Shown: positions 12,421 through 25,291, counted from the first letter of the stretch. The stretch is 64,000 nucleotides of DNA from Latrodectus hesperus (GCA_037975125.1 CM075860.1:42445282-42509281), one strand, 5' to 3'. Notes: generated by a model not told the origin, from the letters alone. Program-made: numbers and translations.

Positions 12421-12708
12421 GCCGAGCTGGCAGCCGAATAGTTAGCGCTCTTGCCTTCGGTTCAACAGTTCGTGGGTTCGAATCCCACCTTGGGCATGGC
12501 TGTTTGTAGTGGTTCGGAATCCACTTTAAACCTAAGTCCCGGTCTAATTAGCCCTCGTGTGCAAAAAATGACCGTTGAGCGACAAACAAACAAACCATAT
12601 GATTATCTTGCCTTCGGTTCATCAGTTTGTGGGTTCGAATCCACTTTAAACATTTGGTCCTAGTCTAATTAGCTCTCGTGTGTAAAAATGACATTTGAGT
12701 GCCAATAA
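12421..12708 (+). mobile_element. tRNA-derived SINE, family A (full copy plus partial copy)
   Basis: The head GCCGAGCTGGCAGCCGAATG has an A-box-like TGGCAGCCGAATGG and a B box GGGTTCGAATCCC. The body includes GTAGTGGTTCGGAATCCAC, and the tail has TGCAAAAAATGACCGTTGAG and ACAAACAAACC. A second, diverged partial copy (12600-12708) follows directly, giving a head-to-tail pair. The acceptor stem does not pair as in a working tRNA. Confidence 0.9.
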
Positions 12709-13316
12709 AATCGATGAAGATCATGAACCGAATCTAACCAATAAATCTTTTTACAGATATTTTGGGTAATTTAGATACAAAGGGCAAAGTAGATGATCTA
12801 AGTTCGTATCTTGGAAGAAGATATTTGCACGCTCTAATCTTCCAGCTTTGCGTCGATTTGATACAGCATAATGAGCTGTTTAATAGAGCTGAAATTTGTA
12901 TTACTGCTTACAGTAGCATCCACTCTATTTTGCTATTAGGTAGGTCTGTTCATAATATATTTTAACAGGTAGATAGGAAAAACAAGGAAAATCTCCAAGC
13001 ACTAAGCATACGCATAAACCTGAACGAATGTCAGTTGATGTTATTCAATTGTTATTTTTCATTCTAGAGATGAATATCTGTCTGACGTCATTTCCGTAAG
13101 ACTACTTCTAATTAGTAAAACATTACGCAAAAACTGTTAAAACTAATATATGTGCTGTGTTATCACAGTTCCACAACAAACCATTATGTTTAAGATTCGA
13201 AGGCAGCTCTTTTAATTTTACTATATATTCTTAGAATCTACTCACACAAATCAGAGTCTTTGTGAATAGATTTTTATTTCTGCCTTTCAGTTAGCTAGAG
13301 CATTAACTGTTAAGTT

Positions 13317-13430
13317 ATTGCTAGCATAATGGTTAATATTTTAGCTTCAGTTCATTAGTTTGTGAATTCGATTCTTCCTTAAGGTTGAATTTTTGTAGTG
13401 ATTTTGATTCCATTTTATACTACAGTCATA
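13317..13430 (+). mobile_element. tRNA-derived SINE, family A, 5' fragment
   Basis: The head-like TAGCATAATGGTTAATATTT, a degenerate B box (TGAATTCGATTCTTCC) and TGTAGTGATTTTGATTCCA match the head and body of family A. The tail is missing. Confidence 0.5.
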
Positions 13431-14390
13431 AAACTACAATGGGAAAACCAGCAGGTTAATAAAAATTTATTTCTACATCAATTTTCTCCTGAAAGTAATT
13501 TGCGATTCATTTCTGATTCCTTTATACATTTTTGATCGATAGATACTATAGCATTTACCTAACTTCCTCACTTGGTGCTTGTGAAAAAATATCCCCTTGC
13601 AATTGTCCCTCCAGAAGGTAACACGTGGTGAAAGTTCTCATATATTGATATCATAAGAAGCATATCTTCAAGACAGTTCCAATGATTTATCGATTCTATT
13701 ACGTTTTGCAAAGTTAAAAAATTCTCAAATTAATTTTCCACCTGCATATTTGTTGGAGTAGGCCCTTGGAAATTTTCAGGTTTTTGTGTCCCTTACAGAA
13801 TGTTAAAATGGCTGATTATGTATAAAAGCTCTTCTCATATTGGATATGCGAGTTTTTAAACAACCACTGACAATTAGTTTACCCACAATGCGAAATAGTG
13901 ATATTAAATCGTGTCTGCCAGGGTTGAGAAATAGTCTATCTTGTCCATATATTATCCTAGAATGAACCAGAAATGAACTCTCTCAATTCCTCTTATTAGT
14001 GGTTACGCTGCCTGTCACATTCCTCATTTGAACAAAACTGGATATATTTTAAAATATGACTAGTTATACAATTCTTGTGCAAAATACCAGTAACTTAAAG
14101 TTGCAGGAACTCGTATTGATTCGATAAAAATCACTTTCATCAATCAAGTTTCGTTCTGAGAGGATATATTGGAATGTTTAACTTGAGGCTTCTTGTACTT
14201 CTGCTGGGTTGTCAAATTGTTTCAAAGCTACAAGCATTTGAGGAACCAGTTTATACTGATTGGTAAAATTTCCTGTTCAGACGTGTTCTCTGCCTTTCAT
14301 AAGAGAAATACACTTCCAAGTTTCAAGAGATCATTTGTAAACTAAGTAAAATTAAATAAAACGTTTGTTAAGAATTGAGGTATCGAGTTC

Positions 14391-14501
14391 TTGTAGCTGG
14401 ATGGTTTGCGCTTTTTCCTTCTGTTCAAGAGTTTTAGTCGTTGGTCCCTGTATAATTAGCACTTGTGTGCAAAAAATGACCGTTGAGTGACAAACAAGCC
14501 T
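14391..14501 (+). mobile_element. tRNA-derived SINE, family A, internally deleted
   Basis: The head segment TAGCTGGATGGTTTGCGC is joined to the tail TGTGCAAAAAATGACCGTTG with most of the body missing. Confidence 0.65.
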
Positions 14502-15284
14502 AGCTAAGGTCAATAATTTTCCCTATCCAGTACGCTTTAATAGATAATACGCATTTTGATTATATTATATCAGATTAATATACCCATGGAAAAACTAAGT
14601 CTTGGAAAAATAAAGAAACTATTCAATTATCTTTCTGCAAGATGTTGTACAGATTTTTCGGACAGAAAATCTAAAAATGAATCAAATGATGTGTGGAACT
14701 TGAAAGTTCTCTTCTGTCAGAAAGTTGTTAAATGTTGAAATCGTGATTCTTTTTCTATGTTTTTCTTATTTGGAAAACTGAAAGTTGTTAATAATCAAAA
14801 AATTGGCTTAAAAACACCGTAGGGTCCCGGTTTACAACTACAAAACCATAGATTTTGCAGAATAAAAGAACAATCATTGACGCATGTTTTTTTTTATTTT
14901 TATTGAAATATGTGATTTTTTTACGAGTTTCAGGAGAATTATGAATGAGCATTTATGCAAAAAGTGCAAAAATTGGCCAGCTAATGATTCACACAGAATG
15001 CAAAGGAATATTTAGAAGTATTCATGATGAATGGAATAACAGTAAATTTTTAAGGTTAAGAAAGTCATACAAAAAGTCTGGAGAGGGCAAACACACTTAG
15101 ATAATTAAAAAAGAAATCCCCTTGATAGGAAAATAAATGATTTTGTCCACTTATCTGAAACACAGCGTGCAATCTAGCTACATAAATCACACAGAAGCAA
15201 AACAAGTGTACTCTATTTCGCTATAAGTGTTTCCCATTAGTTTTCTTTTCTATTTGATTCTATAGTTCAAACAACATAACAGAG

Positions 15285-15545
15285 CTCCAGTGGCTCAGTA
15301 GCTTCACGCCGCTTCCCGTAAGCTCAGCAAAGTGAAGCATCATTTGCCGCGGGCAGTGGTTGGGAGGGTGACCACGGTGTACTCTCCTTCACTGGGTTGC
15401 TGGAGCTCCGTGGGTTGGGGACGTGTCCACGTTAATCTGTGACGTCCAAAGTCCTTCCGCTGGTGTGGCGTGGATGTGGAGAGGAGGGTGCCAGCTCAGG
15501 TGTGGCCTCGTCACCTGACCGAGGTTCAAAATGACGAGGCACATT
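15285..15545 (+). mobile_element. 5S rRNA-derived SINE (family E), with head
   Basis: The head at about 15290-15380 reads like a decayed 5S rRNA gene. AGCTCAGCAAAGTGAAGCAT matches the A-box region (AAGTTAAGCAACG in 5S), and GTGGTTGGGAGGGTGACCAC matches the C box (TTGGATGGGTGACCGC). The body (ACTGGGTTGCTGGAGCTCCG, GTGGCGTGGATGTGGAGAGG) recurs at 32955 and in reverse at 16876 and 22002. This is the SINE3-type architecture, transcribed by RNA polymerase III through an internal 5S promoter. Confidence 0.75.
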
Positions 15546-15668
15546 AAAAAGAGCAAAGTCGTACTTTCACCTTATTGGTGCTCTGATCCAAACGAAAGAT
15601 GCTCCCTATTGACTTAATTCATACTGCCAAAGCGAGCTTGGCTTGTCCAAGTGTCATAGGAAAACAAC
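15546..15668 (+). repeat. Shared SINE tail module
   Basis: AAAGTCGTACTTTCACC, GTGCTCTG, GAAAGATGCTCCC, GAGCTTGGCTTGTCCAAGTG and a CAACAACAAAC end follow the 5S-derived SINE directly. The same module ends family B at 21828 and family C at 25557 and in three minus-strand copies. Confidence 0.85.
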
Positions 15669-16875
15669 AACAAACAACATAACTGATGAAATTAGTTATT
15701 TAATATCTGAAAAGCCACCGTGTATATCTCGGAAGATTTTCAGAGAGTATTTAAATATCGCAAGGCACAAAGTCCTAAAATCTATCACACAGCTTCTTAA
15801 ATATACAGGAAGTAGGCATGTGACTCTCGCTAGTCGTTGTTCAACAATAGCTGGAATCGAATCTAGAAACTTCAATATTTAAAGAATAGTATCCATTATC
15901 TGTATTAAGACGCGTGCTCCGCGTCATGGGAGAACCTGTCGTACTCTATACCCAATACCGATATACCTATATACTGACTGCAAAACATCTTTCCTGATAG
16001 TCTACACTTCTACGAAGTATCTATGCAGCCATAATCTGATGAATTGCGGCTTTTATGTTTGGTTATTTATTTCTATCATTGATAGAACTGTGCCCTCCGA
16101 TTTATTACCAAATTTTAAGCTGCGGCTATAGCAGTTGTACAATGTTTAATATGTAAATATCTAGCTTTTAAAAGTTATAGGATGTATGTGGTGATGTAAA
16201 AAATAAGTGTGCATGATGTTTACTCTCCAAGCTTTATGCGATTTTAAATGTCATCAGAACAAAATATCTGACTTCAGGAATTGCTTAACAGAGAAAAGAG
16301 TGTCTACATATTATGTTAGATTGTCAGATTCCCTTTTTGTGTTTGCAGCGGACAAACACTGCCCTTGCTTCGTAGTTTCGAATTAGCAAACATTGGTGAA
16401 ATCGACATCCTTATCACTCTGCTTCTCCATTATGTTATTGCAAATGGACATTGTAACCAGCACATTTAACCTATATTTGTCCTGCAACCAACGTATTTAA
16501 ATGTATATTTGTCCTTTGATCATTGCAATCTTCATCAAGAAACAAACCAGCCAATTCTAGACATGAGAGCAAATCATTTCTTTCTAGATTAATCTAATCA
16601 GTGACAGTAAAAACAACATAATTTAATCCTTACCTTCTTTAATTGGTTCTTAGAATTAGACTGTTCGGTGAGACCATATTTAGAAGAGTATCTGTGGTTC
16701 ATTTTATTTCATTAGTAACTATAAATAAGGTTATTTTTAATCGCTAATGTATCAAATGAAATCATAGGCAATATATTAATTGTAAATAAGTGATGCAAAC
16801 AACTTTTATAATGGGTAAATATATCACAAGGATGCAATAGCCTAGTTGAGAATGGTATTCTTCTTGTGGGCATAC

Positions 16876-17100
16876 ATAAAAACATAGCGGTGCAGCTGAG
16901 CCCCGGACTGTACCATTAGGTTAACATGTTTGGAATACTAGTCCATCATCCTCAAGTGCCTCGTAATTTTGAGCCACGGTCTGGAGACGACGTTACACCT
17001 GAACTGGCACTCTCCTCTCCACATTCAAGCCACACCAGGGGAAGGACTTTGGACGTCACATTTTAACGCGGACATGTCCCCAACCCACGGAATTCTTGAT
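16876..17100 (-). mobile_element. 5S-derived SINE body, minus strand
   Basis: It holds CTCCTCTCCACATTCAAGCC, TTGGACGTCACATTTTAACG and CCCCAACCCACGGAAT in reverse, plus GCGGTGCAGCTGAGCCCCGG at the 3' end. The 5S head is absent. Confidence 0.75.
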
Positions 17101-18431
17101 GGCAGAAGAAAGGGAGTTTAGTACATAACCCAATCGAAGACTATCATTTTGAGTGAACCTATGTTCCTTAAAAAGTGCTGTATGGTTCACTGCTCCTGTT
17201 TGGCGTGGCATTGTATAGAGAGAAATTTCTAGCTCGCGTGCTGTTTTCATCACTTGACCATGTTTCAAAATTTTGAACTATTGGGTGTGTTTAGTCTTTT
17301 CAGAATAAGAAAATCAAAAGATATACTTCAGTAATCTAGCCAACCTAATCTAAAAGACATTTTCAGAGTGGCACTGATGCCGTATAATCTAGGATGCCAT
17401 ATTCTGTGTTTGGGGATTTTTGGGCGGATTTTCTAATATATCTGGCTACCTGGTTTTTATTACGTCATAGATATGGAGGCCTATAAAAATTATGCAGAAA
17501 ATTCTATTTTAGAAACCTTAATATTACGTCATCGCTCACGTCACAATACGTCATTTTGGCAACATTTCTTCATCGCCAAAAAAAAATTCAGAATTAGGAA
17601 TCTTGGATTATATAGCATCTGCGCCTTTTGAGCTAATTTCTCATACAAATTTAGCAATAATAATTTAGTTTGTACTATTTATATTATTAGTAATTTAAGG
17701 TATAATATGATATATACGATTGATTATTATATTTATTTAAGCAGCTTTATTCTAATTATTGTTATAGGTGTGATTAAATAAGCTATCACAGTAACATTTG
17801 CAAAATGGATTTGAAGGTATTCACTTTGAAATCATTTTATAATTGCATACTTAAATTTAATGTGAATTTTTTTCAAAATATTTTACGAGTTTGTTTTTAT
17901 TCATATCTGATAAGAATAAATAGCAAAAGAGACATCATAGAATAAAGTAATTTCAAAAGTTTCATATAAAGTTGTCCTTGTTATAACTATCATATTATAA
18001 ATAGTTTAATTCCATTATACTACACAATGGGAAAATTGTAAAATTGAAGACTTTTTATTACTAAAATTTAACACTATTTAAAGTTCTCGTAGTAAAATGT
18101 CGTAGGTTCACTAAGTTACTGTTCAAGCAAACAAACGCAAGTGCATTTTTCAGTTTCATTGCTTTGATAAAACATATTTTATAATGTGTGGTTCCAAAAA
18201 TAGCTTCTACTTATAGCTTGAGTGTTTTTAATGATTTGGTTTGATGATAGTTGGCATTACATTTGATATTTGAGCTATTATGCCACAATTAAATCTTAAC
18301 TTGTATTTCATGCAAAGAAGAAAAATACAGCAATGATCATGCTTATATATTCATAAAAGTAAAAAATTGATACAACCTATATCATAGTCTTTGTGATGTA
18401 TCATTTTTGACAAGACCCCTTGATTTATGAA
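17101..18431. other. No gene seen
   Basis: AT-rich spacer between a 5S-derived SINE and a LINE fragment, without coding signal. Confidence 0.55.
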
Positions 18432-18783
18432 TTACTTAATGATTTTAAGCAATATGTTGTAGTTGTTGTTGCTTATCCCCGACTTGCGTGACAGTACCAT
18501 CACACCAGCTCCATGAATACAAGAATAGTCTCTCATGCACCACCTCCGGTCATAAATCCATGTCCCCTCTCTCACACCCAATGCACTGAAAAATATGAGA
18601 TGGGGAGGCCTGAACCACTCGACATTTGGGACAGAGAGGGTAGACCTTAGTACCAGAGACGTGTCTCTGAGCAAGCAGGTGGCCACTTCGCAGTCTTGTC
18701 AAAGTTTTAAGCAATATAAAAACCATTAAGCATTTTGTAATCCAGAATTCAGTATAAAAAGCAATGTTATCCATGCAACCCAT
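18432..18783 (-). pseudogene. LINE 3' remnant (second element)
   Basis: The minus-strand frame at 18550-18783 reads LLKTLTRLRSGHLLAQRHVSG followed by PLCPKCRVVQASPSHIFQC. This is the typical C-terminal RLRSGH...CPxC...SPxHIFxC zinc-like segment of many arthropod non-LTR retrotransposons. A second minus frame continues to 18432. It is an isolated 5'-truncated copy. Confidence 0.7.
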
Positions 18784-19099
18784 TTAATGTACAAAAGTAT
18801 TTTTATACTCAGTTAAAGTTAAAATTTAATTTAATATTGTATATGGATTTTCATAATTATGTTATATTTGAGGTTATGACACAACCTCTCAATCATATAT
18901 TGAATTATGTATCTTATTTTGTATCGTGGGAAGTATGAATTGTGACTTATGCTTTATATATTGTCAATGGAAAATGTTTTTGGCAAATTTAGAATTTTAT
19001 ATTTTTAACTAACATTTAAATTTTATTTATATTCTGGTCGATAAGAAAGAAATCTAGACAAATAACTAAATAAACCATAGAAATTTCGGAATTACTAAT

Positions 19100-19132
19100 T
19101 GGCAACAGAAAGGACTTTTAATTCCTTATAAA
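19100..19132 (+). promoter_or_regulatory. Putative core promoter of gene 2 (TGGCAACAGAAA + TATAAATA)
   Basis: TGGCAACAGAAA starts at 19100, and a canonical TATAAATA starts at 19126, 77 bp before the ATG at 19203. The TGGCAACAGAAA block is identical over 12 bases in front of gene 3, with nearly the same 25-26 bp spacing to the TATA element. This implies a short 5' leader and no upstream intron. Confidence 0.55.
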
Positions 19133-19202
19133 TAAGCCAGGAATATCATTTCGGAAGTTTGATTTTATTGGATAGTAACAGAGTTCTTTACTTTTCAAAG
19201 GC

Positions 19203-20174
19203 ATGGCTACTGCAAAAGTAAAATTTTCTGATGAACTTCAATTATTTGTGGAGGATTTATTCGACTACATTATGACAAAGCACAAATTCCGCAGCGCCTA
19301 CATAGACAAGCAGTTTGCCGAACACCTGAGCAAGCGATTTCAAGATTCAGACGAAGAAAAAAGCAGTCCATTCACTGAAGATATCGGCAAAGCCGTCTTG
19401 ACTACTCAGTACTTGCTTCGACAAATTTGCAGGGACTTGTTCAAAATCTTCTTGAAAAACTTGACTCGTTGCAAAAGGTCCTTCATATACTGCGTTAATC
19501 TAACGCATCATATTTGCTGCGAGTTTCGAAGCTCTGTGTTTTGGAAGTTCATCGACATCTGCGCTATTCTCTGCGAAGCATTCTTGTTCTGCGACTGCAT
19601 TGGAAAGCCGATAATCGAGATTCACGAAGCCATCGATATCCTAATCGGCTTTCTTGACATCCACGTTTCGCTGGAATTCGTGGGGAAAGGAAGTTGGCCG
19701 AAGCTAAAAGCTGCCGCTGAGGAATACAGTGCTACTCATGTCATCCTGAAGAACTACATAGACTTCTGCAACCTTCCTTATGTCCCTGTGCATTACGACT
19801 GCAACTTAATTCAGGCGCTGAGGAAATCTCCGATTCCGTTTCCGGTACACGCTTACTGGTTTTGTGATGACTGCTTAGAAGAATCGGATGGTGATTTTTG
19901 CCATACTTTCACTTCCGACTTGACAATGGAGGAGTTTATTGCAAAGTATGGGCTCAAACAACCACCTTGGGATGAAGATGAAGAGGATACTGTCCAGGAA
20001 GGACCTGCCTCTAGCAGTGGATCTTCCACTGTCCGTGAAATGGCCTACGTTTTTGTCGGCGCAAACAGGGAAGTCGCCATGAAGTACCCAAACAAAGAAA
20101 AAAAGGCTCCTAAAAAGAAACACAAGAAATCTCGAAAGTCTGCAAGTGAACCTTCAACATCCCAAGAAACTTGA
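19203..20174 (+). CDS. Bcl-2-like family gene 2, intact, lysine-rich tail
   Basis: This is an uninterrupted 323-residue single exon. Blocks in order: helix-1/BH4-like LFVEDLFDYIMTKHKF (14-29), IGKAVLTTQYLLRQIC (61-76) at the BH3 position, BH1-like SVFWKFIDICAILCEAFLFC (111-130), BH2-like EFVGKGSWPKL (158-168), YDC (198-200), SPIPFPV (209-215), CDDC (221-224), the acidic stretch DEDEEDTVQEG and YVFVG (282-286). The tail at 299-312 (KKAPKKKHKKSRKS) resembles a nuclear localisation signal. The BH2 position has GSW instead of GGW. There is no hydrophobic C-terminal anchor, so a cytosolic or nuclear protein is expected. The start has a TATA box 77 bp upstream and a purine at -3. Polyadenylation signals lie at 20354 and 20376. 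The reading frame is real by conservation with six paralogs; Bcl-2-type function is inferred from motif order only. Confidence 0.85.
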   Translation: MATAKVKFSDELQLFVEDLFDYIMTKHKFRSAYIDKQFAEHLSKRFQDSDEEKSSPFTEDIGKAVLTTQYLLRQICRDLFKIFLKNLTRCKRSFIYCVNLTHHICCEFRSSVFWKFIDICAILCEAFLFCDCIGKPIIEIHEAIDILIGFLDIHVSLEFVGKGSWPKLKAAAEEYSATHVILKNYIDFCNLPYVPVHYDCNLIQALRKSPIPFPVHAYWFCDDCLEESDGDFCHTFTSDLTMEEFIAKYGLKQPPWDEDEEDTVQEGPASSSGSSTVREMAYVFVGANREVAMKYPNKEKKAPKKKHKKSRKSASEPSTSQET

Positions 20175-20353
20175 CTTCTTTCAATGACTCTTATGCTTAG
20201 AATGAAAGCAAGCATTTTACGTTAAAGTAAAATGAACATTAATTTTTATGAAGTAAAATGCATCTTTCTCGATTTTGACTAAATCGTAGTTATGCAGATA
20301 ACGAACTAGCATTAGAGATTTTCTTTTTAACTTGTCATTTTTATAAGTGTTTT

Positions 20354-20381
20354 AATAAATTTTTGTATATTTTTGAATAAA
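20354..20381 (+). terminator. Polyadenylation signals of gene 2
   Basis: Two AATAAA hexamers, at 20354-20359 and 20376-20381, lie 180-210 bp after the stop codon in AT-rich DNA. They are the likely 3' end signals of gene 2. Confidence 0.45.
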
Positions 20382-21649
20382 TTTTACCAATGAACGTTTT
20401 CTAAGTCTATAAATTTAAGTTTTGTACTATTTTTCAGAAAATTCTCTTGATTTTGAAATTTGAAAGACTTAATTTTTTTATTGCCAGTTTAACACTTGTA
20501 AAGTATTCATTTTTTTTAAGAAAATGGTTAACTACGTTTTAGTCTTTGTCATAAATTTAACTGAATTTAAAGATGCAAGAAATAAAAATATTTCACGCTT
20601 ATTGACAGTACAGCTTGATAGGCATCTGTAGTTTCCGAAGCAAATCGTATCTTCGGTACACAAATTTTTAATTTCTAATATCTTAATTTCTCAAGTGAAA
20701 TTTCATATTTTATTGAATATTGTAGGGGGCCACTTATAAAATCTGGCGTTTCAAGTAAAGTAAAATTTTACGGTAATTTTTCTAATGAAAAATAAGACTG
20801 ATTTAAATTATTTAGAAATTAAATTTTCAATAACTAAGCAATTCTACCAAATGTACATTTTAAAATATAAACTTACATATTGTAATTTGCAAAGTGAATA
20901 TAAAGTACAATGAAAGGGTATTAAAATTGGGAATTTAAAAAATCTTTAAATTTTCTTAAGCTCATCATAAGATGGTTCAGTAAGAAAATTTCTATAACTA
21001 GTTTAGATTTGGGTTATTTTGATTCCATTTTTAAATAAGGAATTGTTAAAATAGCTTCTAACTTGTTGCCAAGTGCCTTATTTCGAAGGGCTGAGATACT
21101 TTACCGCAATTATTTTCGTTAGTAAAAATTTGCTACTGTTTGTGTTTGTTCTTTAATGTATGCCTAATTAATTTGAACTACTATTGCTGAGTCAATTTAA
21201 TTTCAGTATTTCAAAAATATTTTAAGTATAAATTCCCTGAAGTTTTTTAAGTAATTTTTTCTTAATCACATGTCTAATATTAACGTCATATAACGCTGCT
21301 ATTTTCGACTTTGCATTGCATTTGCCTGATGATTTTTTTAGAACTTCAACCCTTGGTTTACCTGAATAGCATTTAAAAATTTTTCATAAAAATGAAAATG
21401 CAGTCATTTTTATCATCTCTTGTATTGATTTTTATGCAATTGAATGAGATAAATATAAGTTGAAGTCTATTTTTCTTGAAAATGTATGAAGTATTAAAAT
21501 TCTCTATGTATTAAACTTATCTCTGATCGTAATGCGCATACAACTTCTAATAAATTTCACCCATCCTAAAAGTACAATAATGAGCATTAATTTGAGATTG
21601 TAGGAGGCATTATCGAAAAGAATATGAATTCAATAAACAATAGCCTCTC
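20382..21649. other. 3' flank of gene 2, no gene seen
   Basis: AT-rich, no repeat recognised. Confidence 0.55.
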
Positions 21650-21956
21650 AACTTGTCTAGTGGTCAGCGTGCCTGACTGCGGATAAGGAGGTCCTGGGTT
21701 CGAATCCCGGTTCGGGCATGGATATACTTTCTTTCTCTATCTATCCTGTCTTTGTCCTTTCCTTGTATGAATGAGGTGTGAATGGTTGCCTACCCTATAA
21801 ACGGGTACCTATGGCATGTGTGTAGAGCAAAGTGGTACTTTCACCTTCATGGTGCTCTGATTAAACGAAAGACGCTCCCAATTGACTTAAATTCGCATAG
21901 CCAAGGCATAGCGAGCTTGGCGTGTCCAAGTGTCATTAGTAACAACAACAAACAAC
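21650..21956 (+). mobile_element. tRNA-derived SINE, family B head with the shared tail
   Basis: The head at 21650-21718 (GGTTCGAATCCCGGTTCGGG) and the family B body to about 21825 are joined to the tail GTACTTTCACCTTCATGGTG ... GAGCTTGGCGTGTCCAAGTG and a CAACAACAACA run. The same tail follows a 5S-derived SINE at 15551 and family C at 25557. Confidence 0.88.
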
Positions 21957-22001
21957 AGAGAATTGAATGAAGTGCAGAATACATAGATGTATAGAGGGAT
22001 G

Positions 22002-22306
22002 GTAATGAGCCCTGCATTGTACCTTATACAAAGTTAACGGGTTTGGAAGTCTCATCCGTCACAAAGTATCTCTTAATTTTGAATCAGGTCAGGTGACGAG
22101 GTCTCACTTGATCGTGCACCCTTCCCTCAAATACACGCCACACCAGCGGAAGGATTTCGGACGTGTGGAACCCATAAACAACCAATACGAGGGAGCTGCA
22201 GCAACCCTGGCAGGTGGAGTCCCCCTCCATATCACTGCGCTCAACAAATCATGCGTCACTTTGCTAATCTGAACGCGTAACTACTGAGCCATTGGAACTC
22301 TATGAG
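22002..22306 (-). mobile_element. 5S-derived SINE, minus strand, with part of the head
   Basis: In reverse it holds the body (ACACGCCACACCAGCGGAAG) and at its right end part of the 5S head (CTGAGCCATTGG, TCATGCGTCACTTTGC). It lies next to the family B SINE at 21650. Confidence 0.7.
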
Positions 22307-22939
22307 ATGCAGAAATTGAGTATTTGTGAAAAAGATTCGAGGAATGAATGTAGATTATTCAAAAAGCAAAGGACTAAACATTGAACGAGGAAAACTATTA
22401 TGTTGCATAGTTTTCATTTTTTACTTCCAGTGTTTAATTGCGTTGATTTCAGTGTTTTTTTCTTTTATGTATGTATTCATTCATACGTCAAAGAGATACG
22501 GGTTCTTACAGATCGGTACGTTAATAATGTTTGTAATCTTAACGCCAATAAGGTTGGCATATACACCTATTTAGTTAAATAAAGTGCTGTAACCCTACTT
22601 TTTAGTTATATTGATAAGAATTTAGAATCAATCACCAACCTCAGGTCTTGATCTAAAATATATTTGGTCTTCGAATATAAAAAAAAAGTACTTGAAAAAT
22701 GGGTGTTTAAAATATTTTTCTGACATCAAAGGATAGGGCACATAATTGAAGGCTGGTTTATTCTTAGGAGGATGAAATGTATGCATTTTCAGAAATAACG
22801 TAAAGGAAAGAGAAATTATTTGTCTAAAACAAGAAAGCCACATGAGATAAAAAACTGGAATAAATAAATGTGTATAAAATTTCTACTTGTATATATTTGC
22901 TTCCCAAATGTTGCTTTAAGTTACTGTCCCAATCTAACA

Positions 22940-23104
22940 GCCACAGTTTAATGCTTTGGCCATCAGTTCAAGAATAGTTAATCGTGGGTTTGAATACATA
23001 TTAGAGATTACATATTTATGGAGGTTTGGAATACATTTCAAATTATCGGTTCGGTCAAAATAATCCTTACCCGTGTGCAAAGGCATAACAAGAAACCAAA
23101 CCTA
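22940..23104 (+). mobile_element. tRNA-derived SINE, family A, very diverged
   Basis: GCTTTGGCCATCAGTTCAAG, GTGGGTTTGAATAC and the tail CGTGTGCAAAGGC ... AACCAAACC are spaced as in family A. Confidence 0.5.
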
Positions 23105-23573
23105 AGTTACAAGTGAAGAAATATTCTTTTACTATATTTAGAGCATATAACTTTCTGCATATTTGACACAGATGCTTATTATGAATGCCCAAAATGGGAA
23201 TTTTCAAGAATTAGAGATCGGTATTTAGTATTTTCTATCTCTCTAAAAATATAGTGAATAGCATCTAAATAAATACCAGAGTGTTAGCAAATATTTATAA
23301 AAGGGCTGTTAAACTAAATTCAATTTCTGTTAAAAATATTCTTTAAGTCATTTTGAAAATTTTCGGGGAAGAGAAAACAATATCCTCAAAAACGCTTTTT
23401 TGATTGATTGAATTGATGTGCATTGATAATTTTTGTGACATTAAAGGCTGTTGTCTTCATTATTCCAAAAATGTAATTTCTATTCAGAATAAATCCATCG
23501 AGAGAAGGAATCGTGAAAATATTCTTATATTTGTCCGATTATTCAATATCATTTGCAGTCTTTTCTTAAAAGT

Positions 23574-23807
23574 CTAGTTATTGGCTAAAAAGTTCGAATT
23601 TTGGACACTTTTTCTATGATTTGTATATTTTATACAGTGAAATAATAAATGATCTATATCCTTGCAGACCATGCATATTTGACAAATTATAGATTCTGCT
23701 AAATTGAAATGATATAGAAGGGCTGGAGTAATTAACATTCGTGTTATAAATCTAGAAAATAACACGTTCCTTTGAGAGATACGAGATTCATATATAGTAC
23801 TCCACAC
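23574..23807 (-). pseudogene. LINE ORF2 C-terminal remnant
   Basis: The translation has TRMLITPALLYHFNLAESIICQIC followed by KDIDHLLFHCIKY. This is the Cys/His pattern (CxxC...HxxxxC) that follows the reverse transcriptase in Jockey-type LINEs. It is on the same strand as the reverse-transcriptase fragment at 25865-26280 and probably belongs to the same decayed element, now separated by a TA microsatellite and a SINE. Confidence 0.7.
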
Positions 23808-23918
23808 TGGTATATTTCCAATTATGTCGTTATATTTGCTAGATAAATATATAGATACATAGGCAGGATTATGTTATTTCTGTGGAACCTCTTCAATACT
23901 TCGGGTGAAATCAAAGGG

Positions 23919-24506
<588 letters not shown>

Positions 24507-25291
24507 ATCTGTTAATGATTTAGCTAGTTTATCAGCCGTTTCATTTATAAAAATATCCTTGTGAGCAGAGTCTTACAGGAGAGGATAAAACTTTGCTGCT
24601 TGGTATAACTTATTTCTTAAGCAAAGAAAACTTTAGGAAATTTTACTGTAACATTATTTGAGCCGAAGAACAGACTAACAATCCATGAAAAAAGTAGCTC
24701 GATACCTTAAAAACCGTTGAGTCGTCAATTACCTGGTATATTGCCAGAGCCTTTGTGCTGTAAATATTAAGTTTATATTATTAATTCGGAATCTGATTGT
24801 CTGATATAAAGACCATGCAGCGATTATTGTGAAGTTTAGTAGACATAAATGCATCAATTGATATTATATGAACTGGCTTAAATTGTTTGTTGAAGAAATT
24901 CCTCGAATAATGGTATAATTTGAAAATTTTCGAAAGATCTATTTTGAAAATTAGTTTTCTATATGTTTATAAATGTAGGAAAACAATAGTTCCTCTGTAA
25001 ATACAAACTTAATTAGATAATCAAGGAGACATTTCAAATTCCTTTAGACTTTGAAGAAATGAATTAACCTGTTTATATTCCAACTTTTGTGATTCTTTTC
25101 CTCATGAAATATGATGATATACAGACGAAAATTTTTTTTAAGAAAAATTTATTAACTTAGAAGTTAAAACTGGTTTTGTTGAGTTTATAGTAAATATCTT
25201 CAGTACAGGCAATTTTACGGAGAACTATATTTGGTATCCATTAAGGTAGACCAAGAGCTATTCGGAGAGCCATAGTATAACATATTTCTGC

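Larger units (their letters stand above)
12709..15284. other. No gene seen, apart from SINE fragments
   Basis: Only the two family A fragments listed separately are recognisable. Short frames (12762-12965, 14556-14738) carry no motif. Confidence 0.55.

Noticed and set aside
12421..12495. tRNA gene
   Set aside because: A and B boxes are present, but the acceptor stem does not pair and the sequence continues into a repeated body and tail, so it is a SINE head. The same applies to the heads at 42481, 53859, 21650, 25292, 37666 and 59990.
15290..15380. 5S rRNA gene
   Set aside because: Too diverged and too short, and joined to a repeated body; a SINE head.
22326..22582. Two overlapping hydrophobic frames
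   Set aside because: Short, AT-driven Phe/Ile/Val-rich frames without conservation or context.
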